Shown in pieces: positions 57,539 through 64,000 of a DNA stretch of 64,000 nucleotides (positions are counted from its first letter, which is position 1; every line of letters begins with the position of its first letter). The DNA is from Azoarcus indigens (GTDB lineage Bacteria > Pseudomonadota > Gammaproteobacteria > Burkholderiales > Rhodocyclaceae). The stretch lies in the NCBI RefSeq assembly GCF_004361735.1, contig NZ_SNVV01000001.1, positions 1 through 64,000 of the forward strand, in the 5' to 3' direction. Under the pieces are notes generated by a model, which saw only the letters and a program-made list of their open reading frames with translations, was not told where the DNA came from and made no database searches. A program made the position numbers and the translations under genes.

Positions 57539-57946
57539 CTAGCGCTGGTAACGCTGCGCGATCTGCAGGGCCGACTCCAGCCTCTGCAGGGCGGCTTCGT
57601 CGCCACGCGAGCGGGCGCCCTGGATGCCGTCGCTGAGCTTCCCGAGGAAGTCGTAGCGGGTGCTGTCGCTTGCTGCCGGCACCTCGGCGCCGGAGCCGCC
57701 CACCGGAATCTTCATGGTCATCGCCATGAAAGCCTCGCTGCCATCGAGCGCCATCTTGCCGCTGCGGATCTGGCCGTTGAGCCAGTCCCGCATCTCCTGC
57801 CGGGTCATGCTGGTGAAATCCACCTTCTCAGCGCCACCGGCCTGGGCTGCGCTCAGCGCGGCGGCGAAGGAGCCATCGGCCGAACGCCCACTGGCGGCGG
57901 CCTGTGCCGCTTGATTCGAATAGGAATTGCCGGTTTCGACTTTCAT
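57539..57946 (-). CDS. Hypothetical 135-aa protein behind a sigma-54 promoter
   Basis: The product starts MKVETGNSYSNQAAQAAASG with GAGGAGG just upstream. It has a low-complexity Ala/Gly/Ser N-terminal 45 residues, then FTSMTRQEMRDWLNGQIRSG and MALDGSEAFMAMTMKIPV, and a helical C-terminus ending in IAQRYQR. No signal peptide or membrane segment. I do not recognise the family with certainty. The N-terminal composition and the TRQEMRDW / FMAMT pattern look like short proteins that accompany flagellar regulons, and the promoter supports this; the assignment is inference. Confidence 0.8.
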   Translation of the reverse strand: MKVETGNSYSNQAAQAAASGRSADGSFAAALSAAQAGGAEKVDFTSMTRQEMRDWLNGQIRSGKMALDGSEAFMAMTMKIPVGGSGAEVPAASDSTRYDFLGKLSDGIQGARSRGDEAALQRLESALQIAQRYQR

Positions 57947-57986
57947 GGAAGCCTCCTCTCGCACGCATGAGTCGGATCGCTCCATC

Positions 57987-58002
57987 CGCAAGTCCCGAGC
58001 CA
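57987..58002 (-). promoter_or_regulatory. Sigma-54 promoter of the 135-aa gene
   Basis: On the minus strand TGGCTCG (58002-57996), 4 bp, TTGCG (57991-57987). The invariant GG and GC are 10 bp apart. It matches the core consensus TGGCACG-N4-TTGC at all but one position. It lies about 40 bp before the start codon. Confidence 0.7.
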
Positions 58003-58188
58003 GCAGCAATCCGGCGAGGAACGCCCGCGGTGAAAAGCCGCGATCTCCCTTGAGCCACACAGCATCCGTGGCCGCACGAAAGCCAAGCCAGCTGGGCCCC
58101 GGGGCCGCCGGGGAGCCGGGGAGCGGCAAACCCTCGCCGGCGGGGCGGCAATCCTTGCCAGGCCCTTGTCGCGCGGGCACCCGGCCAC
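58003..58188. other. Divergent intergenic region
   Basis: This is the remainder of the about 309-bp gap between the 135-aa gene and the GntR gene. I see no coding sequence. An enhancer for a sigma-54 activator would be expected here but was not identified. Confidence 0.4.
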
Positions 58189-58217
58189 TCCACATTGCCT
58201 GGAGCAAGCCATATAGG
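58189..58217 (+). promoter_or_regulatory. Possible promoter of the GntR-MFS operon
   Basis: TCCACA (58189-58194), a 17-bp spacer and TATAGG (58212-58217) lie just upstream of the palindromic operator, so that the operator would cover the transcription start. Confidence 0.4.
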
Positions 58218-58220
58218 GCA

Positions 58221-58247
58221 CTATTCATCCAATCATTGGATGAATAG
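58221..58247. promoter_or_regulatory. 27-bp perfect palindrome, probable GntR operator
   Basis: Arms CTATTCATCCAAT (58221-58233) and ATTGGATGAATAG (58235-58247) are perfect inverted copies around one C. The second arm ends 8 bp before the start codon of the FCD-type regulator. Autorepression by that regulator is the simplest reading. Confidence 0.8.
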
Positions 58248-58255
58248 GCCTCTTC

Positions 58256-58969
58256 ATGCCCGCCTCCTCCCCCAGCCCGGCACCGCTGCTGGGCAAGACT
58301 TCCTTGGTCGACCTCGCGGTCGCCGCGCTGCGCGAGCGCATCAGCCGGGGCGAGTGGCCGGTCGGCAGCCGCATTCCCATCGAGCCGGAACTGGCGACCC
58401 TGCTGGGCGTAAGCCGCAACACGGTGCGCGAGGCGGTACGGGTGCTGGCTTTCTGCGGCCTGCTGGATGTGCGCCAGGGCGACGGCACCTATGTCGCCAG
58501 CCGGCTGGACCCCTCCAGGGCGATGGCCGGCCTTTGCCGCGCCAGCGTGCTGGAGCACCTGGAAACCCGCGCCATGCTGGAAGTGGAAGCCGCCCGACTG
58601 GCCGCCCTGCGCCGCACCGAGGATGACCTGGCCGCGCTGCGCGCCACCCTGGCCGCGCGCAACACCCACCATGAGGGCGAAACGCCCGAGGCCTACGTCG
58701 CCCGCGACCTCGCCTTCCACCGCCAGGTGCTCAGCGCCGCCCATAACTCGGCGCTGGCGGCGCTCTACGACTTCTTCTCGGACGCCGTACAGCACGTAGT
58801 GCTGCTGATGCTGGCTGACGAGTCGGTGACCAACCCGGACGACGATGCCCACACCGCCATCGTCGACGCCATTGCCGCCGGCGATGCCGAGGCCGCCGCC
58901 TGCGCCGCCCGCCAATTGATCAAACCACTACAACAGACGGCCCCCCAGCCCAACGGAGACTGCGCATGA
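58256..58969 (+). CDS. GntR-family regulator, FCD (FadR-type) subfamily
   Basis: The 237-residue repressor has an N-terminal winged helix (LVDLAVAALRERISRGEWPV, LLGVSRNTVREAVRVLAF, GLLDVRQGDGTYV) and a C-terminal helical FCD ligand domain with the metal-binding pattern ARDLAFHRQVLSAAHN and a later His in DDDAHTAIVDAI. Its stop overlaps the MFS transporter start by ATGA. It probably senses the transporter's substrate and binds the palindrome at 58221-58247. Confidence 0.93.
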   Translation: MPASSPSPAPLLGKTSLVDLAVAALRERISRGEWPVGSRIPIEPELATLLGVSRNTVREAVRVLAFCGLLDVRQGDGTYVASRLDPSRAMAGLCRASVLEHLETRAMLEVEAARLAALRRTEDDLAALRATLAARNTHHEGETPEAYVARDLAFHRQVLSAAHNSALAALYDFFSDAVQHVVLLMLADESVTNPDDDAHTAIVDAIAAGDAEAAACAARQLIKPLQQTAPQPNGDCA

Positions 58970-60213
58970 GCCCACCCAGCCCGAGCCCCGGCTCAACCAC
59001 CGGCACGAGCACGCCGCCCGCACCCACGCACGTCGCCATGCATCCGGCGCTGCTGCTGATCGGCATGGTGCTGGTCGGCCTCAACCTGCGGCCGGCGCTG
59101 TCCAGCGTGGCACCGGTGCTGGGCCCGCTGTGCGCAGACCTGGGCCTCTCGGCCGCCGCCGCCGGCCTGCTGACCACGCTGCCGGTGCTCTGCCTCGGCC
59201 TGGCCGCGCCGCTGGCACCGCGGCTGGCACGCAGCCGCGGGCCGGAGCTCACCGTTTTCCTGGTTCTCTTCCTGCTGGCCGGCGGCCTGCTGTTGCGCAC
59301 CGTGGGCGGCGTGCCTGGCCTGTTCGCCGGCACGCTGCTGGCCGGCGCCGGCATCGGCATCATCGGCGTGCTGCTGCCGGGCATCGTGAAACGGGATTTC
59401 GCCCACAAGCCGGGCGCGGTCACCGGGCTGTACACCATGGCGCTCAGCCTGGGCGCGGCCATAGGGGCCGGCGTCAGCGAGCCGCTGCGGCTGGCGGCCG
59501 ACGGCCGCTGGCAGCCGGCGCTGGGTTTCTGGGCGATTCCGGCGGTGGTGGCAGCGCTGGTGTGGGCCTTGCAGCTGCGCCGCGGCTCGCATGCGCTGGG
59601 CCGGCGCGGCCATACCGTGCGGGGGCTGTGGAACGATCCGCTGGCCTGGCAGGTGACCGCCTACATGGGCCTGCAATCCTCGCTGGCCTACTGCGTGTTC
59701 GGCTGGCTGCCGACCATCCTAGTGGATCGCGGCTACTCGGCGCAGAGCGCCGGCTACCTGATGTCCGTCTCCATCCTGGTGCAACTGATCACCGCCTTCG
59801 CCGGCCCCTGGCTGGCCACCCGCGGCCGCGACCAGCGCTCCACCATCGCGCTGATGGCGGTGCTGACCGCCGCCGGCCTGCTCGGCTGCCTGTATGCGCC
59901 GCAGGAACAGACCCTGCTGTGGGCGGTGGTGCTGGGCCTGGGCCAGGGCGGCAATTTCAGCGTGGCGCTGACGCTGCTGGTGCTGCGTGCCGGCGACTCC
60001 CACATCGCCGCCCACCTCTCCGGCATGGCCCAGGGCGTGGGCTACACGGTGGCGGCGCTGGGGCCCTTTGCCATCGGCCTGCTGCACCAGTTCACCGGCA
60101 GCTGGGACGGACTGGGCTGGCTGTTCGGCCTCATCTGCCTGGCCACCCTGGCCGCCGGCATGGGCGCCGGCCGCAAGCTGCATGTGGGCGCGGTCAGCGA
60201 GCCCGTGCAGTGA
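58966..60213 (+). CDS. MFS transporter, CynX/NimT-like
   Basis: The 415-residue, twelve-helix permease has the family N-terminal pattern LLLIGMVLVGLNLRPALSSV and VLGPLCADLGLSAAAAGLLT, with GNFSVALTLLVLRAGDSHIAA in the second half. CynX/NimT-type carriers include cyanate- and 2-nitroimidazole-associated transporters; the substrate here is unknown. It is translationally coupled to the FCD regulator (4-bp overlap). Confidence 0.9.
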   Translation: MSPPSPSPGSTTGTSTPPAPTHVAMHPALLLIGMVLVGLNLRPALSSVAPVLGPLCADLGLSAAAAGLLTTLPVLCLGLAAPLAPRLARSRGPELTVFLVLFLLAGGLLLRTVGGVPGLFAGTLLAGAGIGIIGVLLPGIVKRDFAHKPGAVTGLYTMALSLGAAIGAGVSEPLRLAADGRWQPALGFWAIPAVVAALVWALQLRRGSHALGRRGHTVRGLWNDPLAWQVTAYMGLQSSLAYCVFGWLPTILVDRGYSAQSAGYLMSVSILVQLITAFAGPWLATRGRDQRSTIALMAVLTAAGLLGCLYAPQEQTLLWAVVLGLGQGGNFSVALTLLVLRAGDSHIAAHLSGMAQGVGYTVAALGPFAIGLLHQFTGSWDGLGWLFGLICLATLAAGMGAGRKLHVGAVSEPVQ

Positions 60214-60255
60214 TCGGGAAGACGCAGCAGTTGGCCGGCGGCGGCAGGCCTCGGC

Positions 60256-61755
60256 TCAAGGCAGTACCGGGCTGAAGGCGCGCGGCAGGGCACCCGCCGG
60301 TGGCGGCACCGCGGCCAGCACCGCTACCAGCAGCCGCCAGGCCTTGCCCACCGACTGCACAGCCACCCGCTCGCCCGGCGCATGGGCGCCACGGATGTCC
60401 GGACCGAAGGAAATCATGTCCACCTCCGGATACTTGGCAGACAGGATTCCGCACTCCAGCCCGGCGTGGATCACCTTGACCGCCGCCTCGCCGCCGAACT
60501 CCTGCGCGTAAACCCGCTGGAACAGCGCGAGCAGCGGCGAATCCGGATTAGGCGCCCAGCCGGGATAGGCGCCGCGCGGCATGGCCTGCGCACCGGCGAG
60601 TTCAAACAGCCCGACGATCTCCCGCGCCAGCGTGGCAGCGCCTTCGTCCCGCAGCGAGCGCACCATGAAGGTGGCCTCGAACAGCGCCGGCGTCAGCCGC
60701 AGCACGCCGAGGTTGTCGGAGGTCTCGACCACGCCGGGCACCCGGCTGCTGTTGCGGCGCACGCCGTGGGGCGCGGCATCCAGCGCCGCCAGCAACTCGC
60801 GCTGGGCTTGCGCATCCAGTACGCCGTCCGGCGGCACGGTGGCGGGAGCGACGCCCAGGCGGAAGCCTTCATCCACCCCGGCGAGTTCGTCGGCGATCTC
60901 CCGCCTCGCGGCAGCCAGCGTCTCTTCCAGCAGGGCTTGCGCTGCCGGCGCCAGCAATAGCGTGGCTTGCGCCTCCCGCGGCAGCGCGTTGCGCGCGGTA
61001 CCACCGGCCAGCGCTGCCAGGCGGAAATCCACTCCGGCCTGCGCCAGCCCCTGCAGCGCCCGCACCAGCAGCTTGATGGCGTTGCCGCGCTGCAGGTGGA
61101 TATCCACGCCGGAGTGGCCGCCGCGCAGCCCATCCACCGTCAGCACGACGGCCGACAAGCCCGCCGGCGCGGGCTGCGGCTGCAGTTCGCGGCGGACGTC
61201 CACATCCATGCCGCCGGCGCAGCCGAGGTAGAACTCGCCCCAGTCCTCGGTATCGATGTTGATCAGCAGCTTGCCCTGCAGCAGCCCCGGCGCCAAACCC
61301 TGGGCACCGCTCATGCCGGCCTCCTCGTCGGCGGTCAGCAGCACTTCCAGCGCCGGGTGGGCGATGTTGTCCGCCTCCAGCGCCGCCAGCGCCAGGGCGA
61401 CGCCGATGCCGTTGTCCGCGCCCAGCGTGGTGTGCTCGGCCTGCAGCCAGCCGTCCTTCAGCACCGGCTTGAGCGGATCACGGAAAAAGTCGTGATCGCA
61501 GCCGGCGTTCTTCTGGCAGACCATGTCCAGGTGGCCCTGCAGGATGACGCCGGGGCGGTTGTCGTAGCCGGAACTGGCCGGCTTGCGGATCAACAGGTTG
61601 CCGGCCGTGTCGATGCTGGTGGCCAGGCCGCGCTCGGTCGCCCAGTTGGCGATGGCGTCGCGTATGGCCGACTCGTGACCCGAGGGGCGGGGGATGCGGC
61701 AAAGGGTGGCGAAATGCCGCCACACGGCAGCGGGCTGCAGGCTGTCGAAGTCCAT
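60256..61755 (-). CDS. pepD: Aminoacyl-histidine dipeptidase (cytosol non-specific dipeptidase PepD)
   Basis: PepD is a zinc M20 dipeptidase that cleaves Xaa-His and other dipeptides. The 499 residues include RIPRPSGHESAIRDAIANWA, the metal ligands in VILQGHLDMVCQKN and LGADNGIGVALALAA, the catalytic Glu pair in LLTADEEAGMSGA, and VIHAGLECGILSAKYP near the C-terminus. The C-terminal tail is somewhat longer than usual. Confidence 0.95.
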   Translation of the reverse strand: MDFDSLQPAAVWRHFATLCRIPRPSGHESAIRDAIANWATERGLATSIDTAGNLLIRKPASSGYDNRPGVILQGHLDMVCQKNAGCDHDFFRDPLKPVLKDGWLQAEHTTLGADNGIGVALALAALEADNIAHPALEVLLTADEEAGMSGAQGLAPGLLQGKLLINIDTEDWGEFYLGCAGGMDVDVRRELQPQPAPAGLSAVVLTVDGLRGGHSGVDIHLQRGNAIKLLVRALQGLAQAGVDFRLAALAGGTARNALPREAQATLLLAPAAQALLEETLAAARREIADELAGVDEGFRLGVAPATVPPDGVLDAQAQRELLAALDAAPHGVRRNSSRVPGVVETSDNLGVLRLTPALFEATFMVRSLRDEGAATLAREIVGLFELAGAQAMPRGAYPGWAPNPDSPLLALFQRVYAQEFGGEAAVKVIHAGLECGILSAKYPEVDMISFGPDIRGAHAPGERVAVQSVGKAWRLLVAVLAAVPPPAGALPRAFSPVLP

Positions 61756-61986
61756 GATGAGGGCGTAAGGAAAATTGGAGACCGCCGAATGTTAGCGGCT
61801 ACCGCCCGCCGCTGCCTCCCGGTCCCCGCCGGCTGCGTTGGCGGCCCCAGGGCCGGGGGAACGCCCTTGCCTTGTTCCGCCCCGCTGCCGCCCTGCCAGC
61901 GCCTTGCCCAACAGCTGTCCGTTTCTCGACAGCGGGCTGTCCGCTTCAAGCATGGGCAGCGCCGGCGGCTCGCTAGAATGCCGCCC

Positions 61987-63225
61987 ATGCCATACGCCCG
62001 CTCTTCCGGCGGCCCCGCCGCCCAGACCTCCTGGCCTGCCGTGCTCGCCGCCACGCTGTGCGGGGTGGCGGTCGCCGCCAATGTCGGCAAGGTCGCCATC
62101 ACGCTGGACCTGCTGCGCAGCCACTTCCACCTCGACCTGCTGCGCGCCGGCTGGGTGTCGTCGGCGATCAACTCGCTGGCGGTCAGCGTGGCGCTGGCCT
62201 TCGGCATGCTGGGCGACCGGCTCGGCGCGCTGCGGCTGTGCCTCTCCGGCCTGTGCGTCGCCCTGCTGGGCGGCGTCGCCGCGCTGTTCAGCACCGACTA
62301 CGCCAGCCTGCTCGCCTCCCGCATCGCAGAGGGCGCCGGCTACATGGCGGTGGCGGTGTCCGCCCCGGCGCTGCTGAGCGCCGCCAGCACGCCGCGCGAC
62401 CGCCGCTTCGCGCTGGGCATCTGGGGCGCCTACATGCCGGCCGGCATCGGCCTGGTGATGATCCTCACGCCGCTGCTGACCCGGCTGGGAGGCTGGCAGG
62501 CGGTATGGCTGTTCACCCTCGCCCTGCTGGCCGCCACCGCGGTCGGCTTGCTGCGCTTCCGCACTCATTACCGCATTCCGCCGCCGGCGCCGGACGCCGC
62601 GCCCATCCTGAGTTCCGCCCGGCAGGCGCTGGGCAATCCGCTGCCCTGGCTGCTGGCTTTCTCCTTTGCCTGCTGGTCGCTGCAGCACTTCACCCTGATC
62701 GTGTGGCTGCCGACCTTCCTGCGCGACCAGCGCAGCCTGTCGCCAGAGTGGGTCGCGCTGCTGTCCTGCGTGATGGTGCTGGTGAATGTGCCGGGCAACC
62801 TACTGGGCGGCACGCTGCTGCAGCGCAACCTGCCGCGCGGCTATCTCATCGCCGCCGCCAGCGTGGTCACCGGCTTGAGCGCGGTCGGCGTGTTCAGCCC
62901 CGGCCTGCCGGATGCGCTGCGCTATCTCTGCTGCCTGCTGGTGTCCTTCACCGGCGGGCTGGTGCCATCTTCCGTGCTGTCCTCCACCGCCAGCCTCGCG
63001 CGCAGCCCCCGCCAGATCGGCACCTTGCAGGGCCTGTTCATGCAAGGCGCCAACCTAGGGCAGTTCGTCGGCCCGCCGATGATCGCCGCAGCGGTCGCTG
63101 CCCGCGGCGACTGGCAGGACGCGATGGCGTTGCCGGTGGGCGCGGCCATCATCGCCATCGGCCTGGGCCTGGCGGTGCACCGGCTGGAGCGCCGCCAGCA
63201 GCGGGCGCAGGTGGCCACCGCCTGA
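61987..63225 (+). CDS. MFS transporter
   Basis: The 412-residue permease has about twelve hydrophobic segments. The loop 2-3 region is GMLGDRLGALRLCLSGL. The chosen ATG at 61987 gives the first helix AVLAATLCGVAVAANVGKVA. A TAGAAT (61974-61979) lies only 8 bp before the ATG, so the transcript may be nearly leaderless. The substrate is unknown. It is divergent from pepD. Confidence 0.88.
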   Translation: MPYARSSGGPAAQTSWPAVLAATLCGVAVAANVGKVAITLDLLRSHFHLDLLRAGWVSSAINSLAVSVALAFGMLGDRLGALRLCLSGLCVALLGGVAALFSTDYASLLASRIAEGAGYMAVAVSAPALLSAASTPRDRRFALGIWGAYMPAGIGLVMILTPLLTRLGGWQAVWLFTLALLAATAVGLLRFRTHYRIPPPAPDAAPILSSARQALGNPLPWLLAFSFACWSLQHFTLIVWLPTFLRDQRSLSPEWVALLSCVMVLVNVPGNLLGGTLLQRNLPRGYLIAAASVVTGLSAVGVFSPGLPDALRYLCCLLVSFTGGLVPSSVLSSTASLARSPRQIGTLQGLFMQGANLGQFVGPPMIAAAVAARGDWQDAMALPVGAAIIAIGLGLAVHRLERRQQRAQVATA

Positions 63226-63231
63226 GCCGGC

Positions 63232-63981
63232 TCAGACCGCCGGCGCCGGCAGCACGCCGTCTACCTCGAACTGGCTGCGCAGGTAGCGATGCACACCGCC
63301 AGCCTCCGCACTATAGAAACTCACCCCGGCCAACGCCGTTTCCGCCAACCAGGCCTGGGTAGACAGCGGCCGGTTGCCGGACAGCGCCGCAGGCGCGAAC
63401 AGCGCGACGTTGATGCCCTGCGCCGGATCCCGCGCCGACGGGTACTCGAAAGCCTCTATGCCGGCCTCGCGCATCGCGCTGCCCAGCCGCTGAGGCACGC
63501 GGTAATCCACCGGATCGACCAGCGCCGCGCGCACTGCATCGAAAGGTGCCACCTGCAGCCGCAGGCCCCGCCGGGTGGCGATGCCGGCGGAAAACAGGGT
63601 GTGCTGGGTGCGCAAAGGCTGAGCGGGCGGGGTCGCCATGCCGGCGAAGAACAGCAGGCGGTAGTAGGCGGACTCCGCCAGCACCGTCTCCAGCCGGCGG
63701 GCGCCGTAGAACAGGCTGGGCTCGAAACGGCCGCCGAAGCGGGACCCGTGGCGCAGCGGCGGATAGCGGAAGGGCGTGGCGAGCAGGTAATGCAGGCGGT
63801 GGCTGCCGGCCGGCGCCGGCGGCTTGGAGGATTCCAGCAGGGACTCCAGCAGCGCCTGCTCTTCCAGCGAATCCACCAGCCGGTTGGTGGCGACCTGTTC
63901 CTGGCTCTCCACCAGGCGCAGCACCGTGCCGCCCAAGGCGACGACCGGTGCCTGCGGCAACAGCTCCACCAGGTCCGTCAT
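63232..63981 (-). CDS. RES-domain toxin (NAD+ glycohydrolase/phosphorylase family)
   Basis: RES toxins deplete NAD+ and are paired with Xre/MbcA/ParS antitoxins. The 249-residue product has the core RES pattern SRFGGRFEPSLFYGARRLET followed by VLAESAYYRLLFF, with a conserved-looking Arg, Tyr and Glu. It is longer than the shortest RES toxins because of about 60 extra N-terminal residues. Its start overlaps the stop of an upstream reading frame by ATGA, the usual antitoxin-then-toxin coupling. Confidence 0.88.
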   Translation of the reverse strand: MTDLVELLPQAPVVALGGTVLRLVESQEQVATNRLVDSLEEQALLESLLESSKPPAPAGSHRLHYLLATPFRYPPLRHGSRFGGRFEPSLFYGARRLETVLAESAYYRLLFFAGMATPPAQPLRTQHTLFSAGIATRRGLRLQVAPFDAVRAALVDPVDYRVPQRLGSAMREAGIEAFEYPSARDPAQGINVALFAPAALSGNRPLSTQAWLAETALAGVSFYSAEAGGVHRYLRSQFEVDGVLPAPAV

Positions 63982-64000
63982 AGCTTGCCGCGCATCGCGT
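63978..64000 (-). CDS. 3' end of the gene upstream of the RES toxin (partial)
   Basis: The last codons of a minus-strand frame enter from the right edge and read AMRGKL then TGA, with the stop overlapping the RES start. By the usual gene order this should be the antitoxin, but too little is visible to identify it. Confidence 0.4.

Noticed and set aside
1-64000. CRISPR arrays, rRNA genes, prophage
   Set aside because: No regularly spaced repeat series, rRNA sequence or phage structural gene was seen.

Overview
The window is 64 kb of GC-rich, densely coding chromosome. Gene content and order suggest a betaproteobacterium of the Rhodocyclales / Zoogloeaceae type (Azoarcus, Thauera, Aromatoleum and relatives). 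The clues are the rimP-nusA-infB-rbfA-truB-rpsO-pnp run, the PHP-Sua5/YciO-S2P-scpA-scpB-rluB run, a finR-like/fpr divergent pair, a GH17 plus GH17-GT2 beta-glucan locus, and several c-di-GMP proteins. The genus is inferred from gene content only.

Layout. At 1-1850 lies a visibly less GC-rich segment with IS-like end repeats and an omega-amino-acid:pyruvate aminotransferase interrupted by an in-frame TGA. It is bounded by a strong terminator and a tRNA-Pro/Arg/His operon (1852-2191). At 2.3-11.7 kb come dksA and the translation/transcription operon (minus strand), with a promoter and attenuator-like terminator in the rimP leader. At 11.7-17.2 kb is a minus-strand operon for rRNA pseudouridylation, chromosome segregation (ScpAB), an M50 protease, a Sua5-family protein, a PHP phosphatase and an alpha/beta hydrolase. 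At 17.25-22.1 kb the glycine cleavage genes gcvT-gcvH-gcvP sit behind a tandem glycine riboswitch with its own terminator. At 22.2-27.1 kb is the beta-glucan locus, with a convergent small membrane protein and a perfect dyad in the intergenic region. At 27.1-29.0 kb is finR-like/fpr. At 29.1-34.9 kb a CHASE-PAS-GGDEF cyclase is divergent from a diheme cytochrome c peroxidase, which is translationally coupled to a membrane PAS-GGDEF-EAL protein.

At 35.0-42.1 kb are an ABC exporter, EttA and a four-gene MCE-type lipid ABC transporter whose permease carries a STAS domain. At 42.3-50.9 kb are purT, a VF530-like protein, a thioesterase, dodecin, a lipoprotein hydrolase, an atypical DnaJ-like protein with two small partners, a zinc-ribbon DUF805 protein, glutathione reductase and ArfB. 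At 51.0-53.1 kb is a LemA-TPM-TPM module. At 53.3-58.0 kb are a luciferase-like monooxygenase, a DUF5610 gene behind a near-perfect FliA (sigma-28) promoter, a LysR regulator, an FMN-dependent alpha-hydroxy-acid dehydrogenase, and an unrecognised 135-aa gene behind a good sigma-54 promoter. At 58.2-64.0 kb are an FCD-type GntR regulator with a perfect 27-bp palindrome at its start, coupled to a CynX/NimT-like MFS transporter, then PepD, another MFS transporter and a RES-domain toxin whose partner gene runs off the right edge.

Most of the window is housekeeping. The parts that look least described are: (i) the peroxidase / c-di-GMP pair with its divergent cyclase; (ii) two orphan genes with flagellar-class promoters although no flagellar gene is in the window; (iii) the GH17/GT2 glucan locus with its small overlapping membrane protein; and (iv) the lipoprotein-hydrolase / DnaJ-like / small-protein cluster. 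No CRISPR array, rRNA gene or complete prophage or insertion sequence was seen.
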